Assembly: GCA_964386005.1 (NCBI GenBank)
Contig: CAYLSB010000041.1
Location: 1 to 39,148, forward strand
Source: FEN-1350 sp964386005
GTDB taxonomy: Bacteria; Planctomycetota; Phycisphaerae; Sedimentisphaerales; Anaerohalosphaeraceae
Direction of reading: 5' to 3'
DNA: 39,148 nt
The first letter of the stretch is position 1; every line of letters starts with the position of its first letter. Of the stretch, positions 24,172 to 32,777 are shown in pieces. Position numbers and translations under genes: made by a program. The notes beneath the pieces are model-generated. The model made no database searches. It worked only from the letters and a program-made list of their open reading frames with translations, and was not told the DNA's origin.

Positions 24172-24660
24172 ATGGAAATGTTGGGTCTGACGTTTTCGTT
24201 GGTGGGTGCGGCTCTGGCGGTCTTTCTTGCGGGGATCGGGTCGTCGATTGGATTGGCTACCGCCGCCAAAGCGGCGACGGGGGTTCTCAGCGAAAAACCC
24301 GAACGATATGGAACGTTGATGCTGTTGGTGGTCTTGCCCAGTACGCAGGGCATCTACGGTTTCGTTGTCGGTCTGTTTGTGATGATCAAGCTGAACATGT
24401 TTGCCGGTTCCATCGCCGATATAACCTGGTGGCAGGGGCTTCAGATTCTGGCGGCCTGTTTGCCGGTGGCGGTGGCCGGTTGGATCAGCGGCATTCATCA
24501 GGGTCGTACGGGCGCGGCGGGTATTCTCATGTCGGCCAAACGACCGGAAATGGCGTTCAAGGCCGGCGTCGTTTTTGCCGCCATGGTGGAGCTGTATGCC
24601 ATTCTCGGTTTCTTGATTTCCCTCTTGATCCTGTTGATGGGGATCAAATTAGGCGCCTAA
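24172..24660 (+). CDS. V-type ATPase subunit K (rotor ring proteolipid), probably Na+ type
   Basis: A 162-residue protein of four helices, two fused c-type hairpins, forming the rotor ring. The second hairpin carries the ion-binding glutamate (Glu140, in FAAMVELYAILGF). The first hairpin has Gln59 in the same place, as in V-type rings. Positions matching the Na+ ligands of the E. hirae ring are all kept: Leu55, Thr58 and Gln59 (LPSTQ), Tyr62, Gln110 (GIHQGR) and Glu140. Proton-type rings usually lack this polar set, so a sodium-pumping or sodium-driven enzyme is predicted. That is inference from ligand conservation, not proof. The GIGSSIGLATAAKAA phrase in helix 1 is typical. It lies 67 bases after subunit I. 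Confidence 0.96.
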   Translation: MEMLGLTFSLVGAALAVFLAGIGSSIGLATAAKAATGVLSEKPERYGTLMLLVVLPSTQGIYGFVVGLFVMIKLNMFAGSIADITWWQGLQILAACLPVAVAGWISGIHQGRTGAAGILMSAKRPEMAFKAGVVFAAMVELYAILGFLISLLILLMGIKLGA

Positions 24661-24709
24661 CGGCGACTCCGCACGTTCCTGTGAATCCGGATATGGATAG
24701 AGGTATGGT

Positions 24710-25306
24710 ATGAATGCCCAACAGGTGGTAGAGAAAATCCTGTCTCAGGCCCAGGCCGAGGCGGACAAGATTGGCGCTGAAGCCAACGACAAAGCGTCGG
24801 CGGAAACGGCCTCTTGCCAGGCGGAAGGGAAGCGGTTCGACGACGAAACCGCTCACATGGCCGCCGCCGCCGCCAAAGATTGTAAGGATCGAATGCTGGC
24901 CGCCGCTCGAATGGAAAATCGTAAGGAATTTCTTGCGGCGCGCGTGGCATTGCTCGACGAAGTGTTTGCCGAGGCGCGCCGGAGAATCCTGGCCATGCCG
25001 GACGACGCCTATCAGGACCTGATGATCGCCCTGATGCTCCGCGCCGTTCAGACCGGCGATGAGCGCATCCTCATCGGTCGCGGTGAAACACGCATCAATG
25101 ATAAAATGATCAAGAATGTGAACCGCCAGCTCGGGCCCGGATTCAAGGGAAACATTCAACTGGATCCGCAGCGGGTGGATATCGACGGCGGATTTCTCGT
25201 GCGTCGGGGCAATATCCAGGTCAACGTCAGCGTCGATGTCCTGATCGGTCAGGCCCGGCAACAGCTCGAGATGGAATTGGCCAATCAGGTATTCGGCGGA
25301 TCGTGA
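24710..25306 (+). CDS. V-type ATPase subunit E (peripheral stalk)
   Basis: A 198-residue stator protein. The N-terminal half (1-100) is a long Ala/Glu/Lys coiled coil (VVEKILSQAQAEADKIGAEANDKA) that would pair with subunit G/H. The C-terminal globular half has the family features LLDEVFAEARRRI, a beta strand around ERILIGRGE, and the closing DIDGGFLVRRGNIQVNVSVDVLIGQARQQLEMELANQVFG. The GGF(L/I) phrase near residue 165 is typical of subunit E. AGAGGT just upstream supports the start. It sits between subunits K and C as in Thermus-type operons. Confidence 0.93.
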   Translation: MNAQQVVEKILSQAQAEADKIGAEANDKASAETASCQAEGKRFDDETAHMAAAAAKDCKDRMLAAARMENRKEFLAARVALLDEVFAEARRRILAMPDDAYQDLMIALMLRAVQTGDERILIGRGETRINDKMIKNVNRQLGPGFKGNIQLDPQRVDIDGGFLVRRGNIQVNVSVDVLIGQARQQLEMELANQVFGGS

Positions 25307-25371
25307 ACGATTCATGATCCTCCGACAGGTAAACGAATCGGAAGGCCTTGGAATGAAGGTTTCCTGAAAAA

Positions 25372-26412
25372 ATGAAAAACGGTGAAGTGGAACAATCCGG
25401 AATCGATTTCTTCCGTTATCCGCCGATCGGCGAGGATGACTGGCGGTACGGCTTTGCTACCGGAAAGATTCGCGTCCTTGAGACGAGGATGGTAACGCGG
25501 GCCACCCTGCTGGATATGGCCAATGCCGAAAACTTTGCGGCGGCGATGGAACTGCTCTCCGGATCGGACTACGCCTTTCCGGCCGGAATGCAGAGTTTTT
25601 CCGAGTTTGAAAAAATGCTGATGGACCGTCGGCGCGAAGTGCGCCAGATCTTCGCCGAGTTGATGGAGGATGAACCCCTGGTCGAGTTGCTTCGGGCCAG
25701 GGACGATTATTCCAATCTGCGGATGGCGGTTCGGCGGATCGTTACGGAGCGACCGATCGGCGTCGATTACAGCGATCAGGGAAGCGTGCCCGCCGAACTG
25801 TTCGAGGAAATCTTCGAGCAGGAAAATTATTCGAGGTTTCCGGAATACCTCCAGGACGCCGTGGAAGCGGCGGTCATGGGGTACTATGAGGCCAAAGACA
25901 TTCGGAGAATCGATTATGAAATCGACAAGGCCCAGGCCGCCTACAAACTGCGGCGAGCGATCGATGTGGCCTGTCCGTTTCTTATGTCTTTATTTCGTAT
26001 CCAAATTGATTTGAATAACATTCGTACCCTGCTTCGATTGAAGGCGGCCGAACGAGACGAGCGAAATCTGTTCGTACCCGATGGATTCGTTGAAATCGGA
26101 AAGTTCATCCACGCCCTCGAAGTGGGATATGAGGCGGTGTCGCCGTTGTTTTTCGCGACCCCCTATTACGAGGTAGTCGAAGGCGGTATCGCCTACTTCA
26201 CCGCTCACCAGTCGTTTTTGCGATTGGAACGGCTTTGCGAGGAATACATGGCCGGATTTCTTCGAACGACATTGTCCCTGGCGTCGGGCCATCAGCCCGT
26301 CATCGCCTGGCTGTTGTTGAAAGAGCAGGAAATACGGACCATTCGAATGATCATGACCGCCAAACATAACGGAATGGATTCCCGGCTGATCCTGGATCGG
26401 CTGGGAGAGTGA
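25372..26412 (+). CDS. V-type ATPase subunit C (V0 d-type central stalk cap)
   Basis: A 346-residue soluble, helix-rich protein of the V-ATPase C/AC39 family, which sits on the K ring and connects it to the central D-F shaft. Family traits are YGFATGKIRVLETRMVTRATLLDMANAENFAAAMELL near the N-terminus, the internal repeat with DLNNIRTLLRLKAA (about 220-233), and the C-terminal KEQEIRTIRMIMTAKHNGMD. The length is normal. No strong ribosome binding site lies directly before the ATG, so translation may rely on coupling. The gene order E-C-F is the expected one. Confidence 0.92.
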   Translation: MKNGEVEQSGIDFFRYPPIGEDDWRYGFATGKIRVLETRMVTRATLLDMANAENFAAAMELLSGSDYAFPAGMQSFSEFEKMLMDRRREVRQIFAELMEDEPLVELLRARDDYSNLRMAVRRIVTERPIGVDYSDQGSVPAELFEEIFEQENYSRFPEYLQDAVEAAVMGYYEAKDIRRIDYEIDKAQAAYKLRRAIDVACPFLMSLFRIQIDLNNIRTLLRLKAAERDERNLFVPDGFVEIGKFIHALEVGYEAVSPLFFATPYYEVVEGGIAYFTAHQSFLRLERLCEEYMAGFLRTTLSLASGHQPVIAWLLLKEQEIRTIRMIMTAKHNGMDSRLILDRLGE

Positions 26413-26453
26413 TGCATCCATTGGCGAGATCGAAACGATAGATCGAGGCGACT

Positions 26454-26774
26454 ATGGAAGGAAAAGTTGCGGTACTCGGCGGAGAGGATTTTGTGACGGC
26501 GTTTTCGACGCTGGGGCTGGATACCTACCCCGTCGAAGCCGAACCGCAAACCGTCGCCGCCGCGGCCGCGGAAATTCTCAAGCGACAATATACGCTGGTG
26601 GTTGTCGCGGAAAATGTCGCGCCGATGGCCCAGCCGGTTTTCGACGTGACCATCCGCCGGACATTGCCGTGTGTTGTGGTCGTCCCCTTCCTGTCGTCAT
26701 CCGGCGGATTTGCCATTCGTTCGCTGGGACAGGTTCTCAAGAGGGCCACCGGCATCGATATCCTGGCCGGCTGA
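26454..26774 (+). CDS. V-type ATPase subunit F (central shaft)
   Basis: A 106-residue Rossmann-like protein. The opening GKVAVLGGEDFVTAFSTLGLDTYPV and the strand TLVVVAENVAPM match subunit F. The glycine-rich SSSGGFAIRSLGQVLKRATGIDIL at the end is the usual C-terminal helix that packs against subunit D. Subunit F is part of the rotating shaft and modulates ATPase activity in other V/A-ATPases. GAGGCG six bases upstream supports the start. The length is typical (100-110). Confidence 0.92.
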   Translation: MEGKVAVLGGEDFVTAFSTLGLDTYPVEAEPQTVAAAAAEILKRQYTLVVVAENVAPMAQPVFDVTIRRTLPCVVVVPFLSSSGGFAIRSLGQVLKRATGIDILAG

Positions 26775-26859
26775 ACAGGGATGATCCACCTGGATTATCG
26801 GTTGAAAATATGCGGAATGGACCAAGGAATCAACAGAATCAGGGTTTGAAGGTTTTCCG

Positions 26860-28638
26860 ATGAGCGATGTAAATTTTGGCAGGATCGTAAAGGTGGCCGG
26901 ACCGGTGGTCGTGGCCGAGAACATGACGGGCGCGCGGATGTATGACGTGGTTCGCGTCGGAGAGGAAAATCTCATCGGCGAGATCGTCGAACTCCATGGC
27001 GACCGCGCGAGTATCCAGGTTTATGAGGATACCACCGGCGTCGGTCCCGGCGAGAAAGTCGTCAATACCGGAGCTCCCTTGAGCGTGGAACTGGGACCGG
27101 GATTGATTTCCAGTATTTACGATGGGATTCAACGACCGCTGGACCAGTTGTGCGAAAAGCAGGGCAATGTGATTCTGCGCGGCAGCGATATCCCCGGCCT
27201 GCGACGCGAAGTCAAATGGCATTTTGTTCCTTCGTCCGCAAACGGACGGAAGGTACAGCCCGGCGATATCATTGGTGAAGTTCGTGAAACGACTCTGGTC
27301 CTGCATAAGATCATGGTACCGCCCGGTGTTTCGGGAACGATCGAGGATCTTCGAGAAGGCGATTTTTCGGTGGAGGAAAAAATCGGCGTCGTCGTCGGAG
27401 ACGGCGGGGCCCGGACCGATCTGAAACTGATGCAGAAATGGCCGGTACGAACGGCGCGACCGATTCTGCGGCGGTTGGCTCCCGGCGCAATTCTCACGAC
27501 CGGACAGCGAGTCGTTGACACGTTCTTTCCCATCGCCAAAGGGGGTACCGCCTGTGTTCCCGGACCGTTCGGCTCGGGCAAGACCGTCGTGCAGCATCAA
27601 CTGGCCAAGTGGGTCAACGCCGATGTCGTGGTGTATGTCGGCTGTGGGGAACGCGGAAATGAAATGACCGACGTGTTGAAGGAATTCCCGGAGTTACAGG
27701 ATCCGCACAGCGGCGAACCGCTGATGAAGCGAGTCGTTCTGCTGGCCAACACATCCGATATGCCCGTGGCGGCGCGCGAGGCATCGGTCTACACCGGTAT
27801 CACCATCGCCGAATATTTCCGCGACATGGGTTTTTCCGTGGCGATCATGGCCGACAGCACCAGTCGCTGGGCCGAAGCCATGCGCGAAATTTCGACCCGC
27901 TTGGAAGAAATGCCCGCCGAAGAGGGGTATCCCGCCTACCTCGGCGCTCGCATCGCTTCCTTTTATGAGCGGGCCGGACGCGTCGTCTGCTCCGGCGAGC
28001 CCCAGCGCGAAGGGGCCTTGTCGATCATTGGGGCGGTCAGCCCGCCCGGCGGCGATCTGTCGGATTCCGTCGTACAAGCCACTCTTCATGTGGTCAAGGT
28101 GTTCTGGTCGCTGCAGGGTCGCTTGGCGCAACAGCGGCACTTCCCGGCCATTGACTGGTTGACCAGCTATTCATTTTATAAACAGTACCTTCCCGGTTGT
28201 TACTCGGACAAACAGCAAGGCCTCGAAATGGCCGAGTTGTCCAAAGAAGCCATGGGTTTATTGGAACTGGAAGCCCAGTTAATTGAAATCGTCCGTCTCG
28301 TCGGGGCCGAATCCATTTCCGCAAAAGATCGGATTATCCTGCAGACCGCAAAAAGTATTCGCGAAGATTTCCTTCATCAAAATGCCTTTCACAAAGTGGA
28401 TACCCATACGAGCATGGAGAAACAATTCGAAATTCTCAAGGCGATCCTGTATTTCCATCATAAAGCCCTGGATGCCGTTGAGCACGGCGCGGATACGAAG
28501 GATTTGTTCGGCCTGCAAGTTTGGGAGTTGATTGCCAGGGCGAAATATGTCGAGGAGGCCCAACTGGCTCAGATCGTGGATATTCGTCGCCAGATTGACG
28601 AACAAATCAAGGCCGTAACCGGCAAGGCGGCCGCGTAA
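26860..28638 (+). CDS. V-type ATPase catalytic subunit A
   Basis: The 592-residue catalytic subunit that hydrolyses or makes ATP in the V1 head. The N-terminal beta barrel starts GRIVKVAGPVVVAENM. The family-specific non-homologous insert (about 115-190) carries GDIIGEVRET and VSGTIEDLREG. The Walker A loop is GPFGSGKT at residues 235-242, with CGERGNEM (catalytic Glu region), then SVAIMADSTSRWAEAMREISTRLEEMPAEEGYPAYLGARIASFYERAG. PGGDLSDSVVQATLHVVKVFW and FPAIDWLTSYS also match. The length is normal for bacterial V/A enzymes. It is followed after 60 bases by subunit B. Confidence 0.98.
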   Translation: MSDVNFGRIVKVAGPVVVAENMTGARMYDVVRVGEENLIGEIVELHGDRASIQVYEDTTGVGPGEKVVNTGAPLSVELGPGLISSIYDGIQRPLDQLCEKQGNVILRGSDIPGLRREVKWHFVPSSANGRKVQPGDIIGEVRETTLVLHKIMVPPGVSGTIEDLREGDFSVEEKIGVVVGDGGARTDLKLMQKWPVRTARPILRRLAPGAILTTGQRVVDTFFPIAKGGTACVPGPFGSGKTVVQHQLAKWVNADVVVYVGCGERGNEMTDVLKEFPELQDPHSGEPLMKRVVLLANTSDMPVAAREASVYTGITIAEYFRDMGFSVAIMADSTSRWAEAMREISTRLEEMPAEEGYPAYLGARIASFYERAGRVVCSGEPQREGALSIIGAVSPPGGDLSDSVVQATLHVVKVFWSLQGRLAQQRHFPAIDWLTSYSFYKQYLPGCYSDKQQGLEMAELSKEAMGLLELEAQLIEIVRLVGAESISAKDRIILQTAKSIREDFLHQNAFHKVDTHTSMEKQFEILKAILYFHHKALDAVEHGADTKDLFGLQVWELIARAKYVEEAQLAQIVDIRRQIDEQIKAVTGKAAA

Positions 28639-28698
28639 CGGGGAATACAAGTCGATCCGATCGGGAGAAACCAAACCCAATCGAAACGGGAGTATGCG

Positions 28699-30102
28699 AT
28701 GCTGAAAGAGTATCAGACAGTAACGGAGATTTACGGACCTCTGATGATGGTTGAGGGGGTCGAAGGAGCCAAGTACGGGCATATCGTGGATATTCGAATT
28801 GCCGACGGCTTGGTTCGACACGGCCAGATCCTTCAGGTCGAAGGCGATAAAGTGATGGTGCAGGTCTTCGAGGGGACGGAGGGTATCGACGTCGATCGAA
28901 CCTCGGTTCGGTTTATCGGAAGGCCCATGGAATTGTCCCTGTCGCCGGAGATTCTCGGACGGGTCTTCGACGGGATCGGCCAACCGAAGGACGACGGACC
29001 GGCGATTCTTCCCAAGAAGAAGTTGAATATCAACGGAAATCCCATCAATCCCTATGCCCGCGATTATCCGAATGAATTCATTCAGACGGGAATCTCGACC
29101 ATTGACGGCCTGAATCCGCTGGTCCGCGGCCAGAAGCTCCCGATCTTTTCCGGCGCCGGTTTGCCCCACGATGACATTACCGCGCAGCTTGCACGCCAGG
29201 CGACGGTTCTGGGAAAAGGGGAATCCTTTGCCGTGGTATTTGCGGCGATGGGGATTACATTCGAAGCCGCCCAGTTTTTCATTGATGATCTGACCAATAC
29301 CGGCGCGATCGAGCGGGCCGTGTTGTTTATCAATCTGGCCGACGATCCGGCCATCGAACGAATCGCCACGCCCCGAGTGGCCCTGACCGCCGCCGAATAC
29401 CTTGCGTTCGAGGAAGATATGCATGTGTTGGTGATTTTGAATGATATGACCAACTATTGTGAGGCCCTCCGTGAAATCAGCGCGGCCCGCAAGGAAGTGC
29501 CCGGTCGGCGCGGATATCCGGGTTATCTTTATACCGACTTGGCGACGTTGTATGAACGAGCCGGCCGAATTAAAGGAAAAAAAGGTTCCATTACGATGGT
29601 TCCGGTGCTGACCATGCCCGAAGATGACAAAACCCACCCCGTTCCTGACCTGACCGGATATATCACCGAAGGTCAGATCATCATGAGCCGCAGTCTGCAT
29701 CGAAAGGGAATCGCGCCACCGGTGGATGTCCTGCCGAGTTTGTCCCGGTTAAAGGACAAGGGAATCGGTGCCAACAAAACCCGCGACGATCATGCGGATT
29801 TGTACAATCAATTGTATGCGGCGTATGCCCGCGGCAAAGAGGCGCAGGAATTGGCGACGATCCTTGGCGAAGCGGCGCTGTCGGCCGAAGATCAGAAATT
29901 CATGGCCTACGCCAACGAATTTGAGTCGAGATATATCTCGCAGGGGTATTACGAAAACCGATCCGTATTCAATACCCTCGATCTGGGATGGGAACTGCTG
30001 AGCATGTTTGAGGATGTGGAACTCAAAAGAATCGATGCCAAGCGAATTGCCCAGTATATGCCCAAGTTCCGCGAAAAACGGAATCAGGCCCAGTCGAAAT
30101 AA
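28699..30102 (+). CDS. V-type ATPase regulatory subunit B
   Basis: The 467-residue non-catalytic subunit that alternates with A in the hexamer. As expected for B, the Walker A loop is degenerate (FSGAGLPHDDIT, about 151-162, where A has GPFGSGKT). LRGF-like features and the arginine-finger region are present. Typical phrases are YGPLMMVEGVEGAKYGHIV at the start, NPYARDYPNEFIQTGISTIDGLN, RRGYPGYLYTDLATLYERAGRI and PPVDVLPSLSRLKDKGIGANKTRDDHADLYNQLYAAYARGKE. The A-B-D order at the end of the operon is standard. Confidence 0.97.
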   Translation: MLKEYQTVTEIYGPLMMVEGVEGAKYGHIVDIRIADGLVRHGQILQVEGDKVMVQVFEGTEGIDVDRTSVRFIGRPMELSLSPEILGRVFDGIGQPKDDGPAILPKKKLNINGNPINPYARDYPNEFIQTGISTIDGLNPLVRGQKLPIFSGAGLPHDDITAQLARQATVLGKGESFAVVFAAMGITFEAAQFFIDDLTNTGAIERAVLFINLADDPAIERIATPRVALTAAEYLAFEEDMHVLVILNDMTNYCEALREISAARKEVPGRRGYPGYLYTDLATLYERAGRIKGKKGSITMVPVLTMPEDDKTHPVPDLTGYITEGQIIMSRSLHRKGIAPPVDVLPSLSRLKDKGIGANKTRDDHADLYNQLYAAYARGKEAQELATILGEAALSAEDQKFMAYANEFESRYISQGYYENRSVFNTLDLGWELLSMFEDVELKRIDAKRIAQYMPKFREKRNQAQSK

Positions 30103-30125
30103 GCGTTCGAACGCGGGAACCGATC

Positions 30126-30743
30126 ATGCTGGAAAATGTCAATGCAACGCGTATGGAGCAGCTTCGGCTGCGACGCCGTCTGGAATTAGCCGGACGGGGG
30201 CATCGCCTTCTGAGTCAGAAACGCGACGAGATCAGCCGTCGCCTTGTGATGGTCGCCGGCCTGATCCGCCCCCTGCGAAAGCGGGTCGAAGAAGAATTGC
30301 TCGAAACCACCCGCCGGTTTATGATGGCCCGTGCCACCATGGAACCGGAGGATATGCGGGCCGCTCTGTCGGTGCCGACCAAAAAATTCCATCTGGCCAT
30401 TCAATTCGCCGGCATCATGAGCGTGAAAGTTCCTCAACTGACCAAGGAAATCTCCGGCGAGATTATGTGTTATGGTTTTGCCACCACCAGCGGAGAACTC
30501 GATGTCGCGCTGCGAGCCCTCGAGCGGGCCTTCGACAACCTGATCGAACTGGCTGAAAAAGAAAAGCAGGCCATGCTACTGGCTACCGAACTGCAGATAA
30601 CCCGCCGCCGCGTCAATGTTCTGGAGCATGTCGTGATCCCCGACCTGCAGGAAACCATCAAGTTTATCTCGACCAAGCTGGGCGAGGCCGAACGCGATAA
30701 TACCAGCCGATTGATGAAAATCGCCGACATGATCCGTGCCTGA
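30126..30743 (+). CDS. V-type ATPase subunit D (central rotor shaft)
   Basis: A 205-residue protein forming two long antiparallel helices, the central shaft that turns inside the A3B3 head. The N-terminal helix shows the family pattern NATRMEQLRLRRRLELAGRGHRLLSQKRDEI. The C-terminal helix has LATELQITRRRVNVLEHVVIPDLQETIKFISTKLGEAERDNTSRLMKI, a very recognisable subunit D end. The length is normal. It starts 23 bases after subunit B and closes the nine-gene set. The next gene starts about 150 bases further on. Confidence 0.96.
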   Translation: MLENVNATRMEQLRLRRRLELAGRGHRLLSQKRDEISRRLVMVAGLIRPLRKRVEEELLETTRRFMMARATMEPEDMRAALSVPTKKFHLAIQFAGIMSVKVPQLTKEISGEIMCYGFATTSGELDVALRALERAFDNLIELAEKEKQAMLLATELQITRRRVNVLEHVVIPDLQETIKFISTKLGEAERDNTSRLMKIADMIRA

Positions 30744-30891
30744 TCAACGGCTTCATCCGGGTCTGCCGTCGGAAACGGAACCCGCTGGATGGGATGGAGT
30801 GTGGAAAGCAGTGCTGTTGGAAGGGATTCAAGCGTCCCTGTGGCACTCCGACGGTCTGATGGTTTGCGATTGATTGGGTGTAATAGGTGAA

Positions 30892-32748
30892 ATGGCCCAC
30901 GACGCCGTGGAAAAATCCAATGGGGGACCGTCCAAATCGTTTATGACGATCGGACCTACGCTGCATTACAGCCATGCGAATGTTCACTGGTGTTGGGCGG
31001 CATCGATCCTGATCTACCTGGGAATCTGCCTGTTCTGGACGCGAATCCATGCGGGTATCGTTTCATTGGATCTTTCAACCCTTTCGATTCTTGAGTCAAG
31101 CAAGCTGTATCCGTATGTCGTCAACCCCCTGAGCATCTATCAATACCCCTGGCAGATTCTTGTTCTGGGTTTGTTGATGGGTATTATGGCCTTAACGCCA
31201 TTAATGACCGCTCAGTTACTCAGTTTTGTTTATTGTCTTCCGTATCTTGTTATCGTGGCTCTTCTGGGCCGACTGCCCCTCCTGGCGAGTTTTCTATTCA
31301 TCAGTTGTGTTGCAGTGGCCTGCCGTCCCCTTCGGTTTCGATCGCGATTTATTTCCATCGCGCTGTGCATGGCACCTCAATTGGTCTATTGGATCTGGTT
31401 TGCCGGAGGCGAGCAGGATCCCATTCGGTGGGGATTTTCTTTCGCCCCCTGGTTTTGTGCGTGGCTTTCCGCGCTGATTGTCGCCGGAGGCGCCATTATC
31501 CTGGGCCATTTCAATCGGTATCGTCCGATCCTGTTGTGGTCCACTCCCGCCCTGGTCGCTGCCGTGGCGATGGGGGTATTCGTGCGACATATCGGATTTG
31601 CCGAGTTGGATTTCCAGCTCTATATCGCCGGCAACAGCCCGGAAGACATCCGCGAATTTCATGAACACGATCTCTCGAAGGTGATCGATCGAATCATCGA
31701 CGATCCCGCGACGCGAGGGTTCCTGGCGGGTTTGTTTTATCCCACCGACCCGGTCTTGTTGCGCAGGGACCTGATCCGCGAGATTCAGATTCAGTTGGGA
31801 TACGATCGCTGGCCCAACTGGTTTGACGTGCCTGACGAACTGAAATATCAGGAAAAACGTCAGCAACTGCTCCGCCAATATGACCGATTCATCGAAAAAT
31901 GGCCCGCCAGCAAACGGATGCCGATCGCCCTGTATTCCAAGGCGATTCTGAAGGAAACCAGTCCCGATATCCGGTATTTCGGCCAGACCGAACAGCTTCG
32001 ATTTTACGTGGATTATCCTCATCATGAATATCTTGATATCTGGCTGAAACTCATGGAACAATTTCCGCAGAGTCCCGAGTCGATCGAGGCCCGATACCGA
32101 TACGCCGTCCATCTGGCCGGTCGGGAACAGTTCGACAAGGCCGAGGAATTGTGTGCCGCGGCCGAAGAGAGGATCGCCGAACGACTCAAATCCCCGCAGT
32201 CCGCCTCCGGACAGGATTCGTTCTGGTCCGCGTTTACCCGTCCTCCCCGTACCGTAATGACTCCGATCCGCCTGCAATGGCTTCAGCAGAGGATCCGTGA
32301 GTTGAGGCGGTTAATCGGCCCCGAACATCTTCGGACCGACGAAGCATCCCGTCGTCGCTTGGCGCAGTTTGTGATCCTCAATCCCTATCGACGCGATTAT
32401 GTCGATCAACTGGATGAATTATTGTCGAAAACGGAGACCGGGGATCCTTCCAGGGACAATCTGCTCCTGGCCAGAACAGTGCTGATCCCGGATAAGGTCC
32501 AGCGAGCCGATGCCCTGAAAAAATTATTTCAGGAGTATCCCCGTTCCGACGGCGGCGTCCGGGCCTTATATGAACTGGGTGTTTTGAAGGTGGGGCAGTG
32601 GAAGGATAAGCAAACTCCGCCCGATCAGCGTTCTCTGTATCTCAACGAGGCGCGAACCATCCTTGGAGATTTCATATCCGCCTTTCCCGACAGCATCTAT
32701 GGTCCGCAGGCCAGGGCCCTTCTCGAAAGCCTGCCCACATCTCCCTAA
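30892..32748 (+). CDS. Uncharacterised membrane protein with long soluble helical tail
   Basis: A protein of about 618 residues that I cannot assign to a family. The first 220 residues have about seven transmembrane segments (ASILIYLGICLFW, ILVLGLLMGIMALTPL, LPYLVIVALLG, SFLFISCVAVAC, ISIALCMAPQLVYWIWFA, SALIVAGGAIILG, ALVAAVAMGVFV). The remaining 390 residues are soluble and helical. They show TPR-like spacing with phrases such as LKLMEQFPQSPESIEARYRYAVHLAG, KLFQEYPRSDGGVRALYELGVLKVGQW and LGDFISAFPDSIYGPQARALLESL, which resemble the tetratricopeptide segments of envelope assembly proteins. The ATG at 30892 has only a close AGGTGA upstream; a TTG at 30874 is possible. It lies about 150 bases after the V-ATPase and just before the AsmA-like gene. 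The soluble tail probably faces the periplasm (inference). Confidence 0.72.
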   Translation: MAHDAVEKSNGGPSKSFMTIGPTLHYSHANVHWCWAASILIYLGICLFWTRIHAGIVSLDLSTLSILESSKLYPYVVNPLSIYQYPWQILVLGLLMGIMALTPLMTAQLLSFVYCLPYLVIVALLGRLPLLASFLFISCVAVACRPLRFRSRFISIALCMAPQLVYWIWFAGGEQDPIRWGFSFAPWFCAWLSALIVAGGAIILGHFNRYRPILLWSTPALVAAVAMGVFVRHIGFAELDFQLYIAGNSPEDIREFHEHDLSKVIDRIIDDPATRGFLAGLFYPTDPVLLRRDLIREIQIQLGYDRWPNWFDVPDELKYQEKRQQLLRQYDRFIEKWPASKRMPIALYSKAILKETSPDIRYFGQTEQLRFYVDYPHHEYLDIWLKLMEQFPQSPESIEARYRYAVHLAGREQFDKAEELCAAAEERIAERLKSPQSASGQDSFWSAFTRPPRTVMTPIRLQWLQQRIRELRRLIGPEHLRTDEASRRRLAQFVILNPYRRDYVDQLDELLSKTETGDPSRDNLLLARTVLIPDKVQRADALKKLFQEYPRSDGGVRALYELGVLKVGQWKDKQTPPDQRSLYLNEARTILGDFISAFPDSIYGPQARALLESLPTSP

Positions 32749-32777
32749 AGGTTCCGACAATTCCTTGAGGGAACCCA

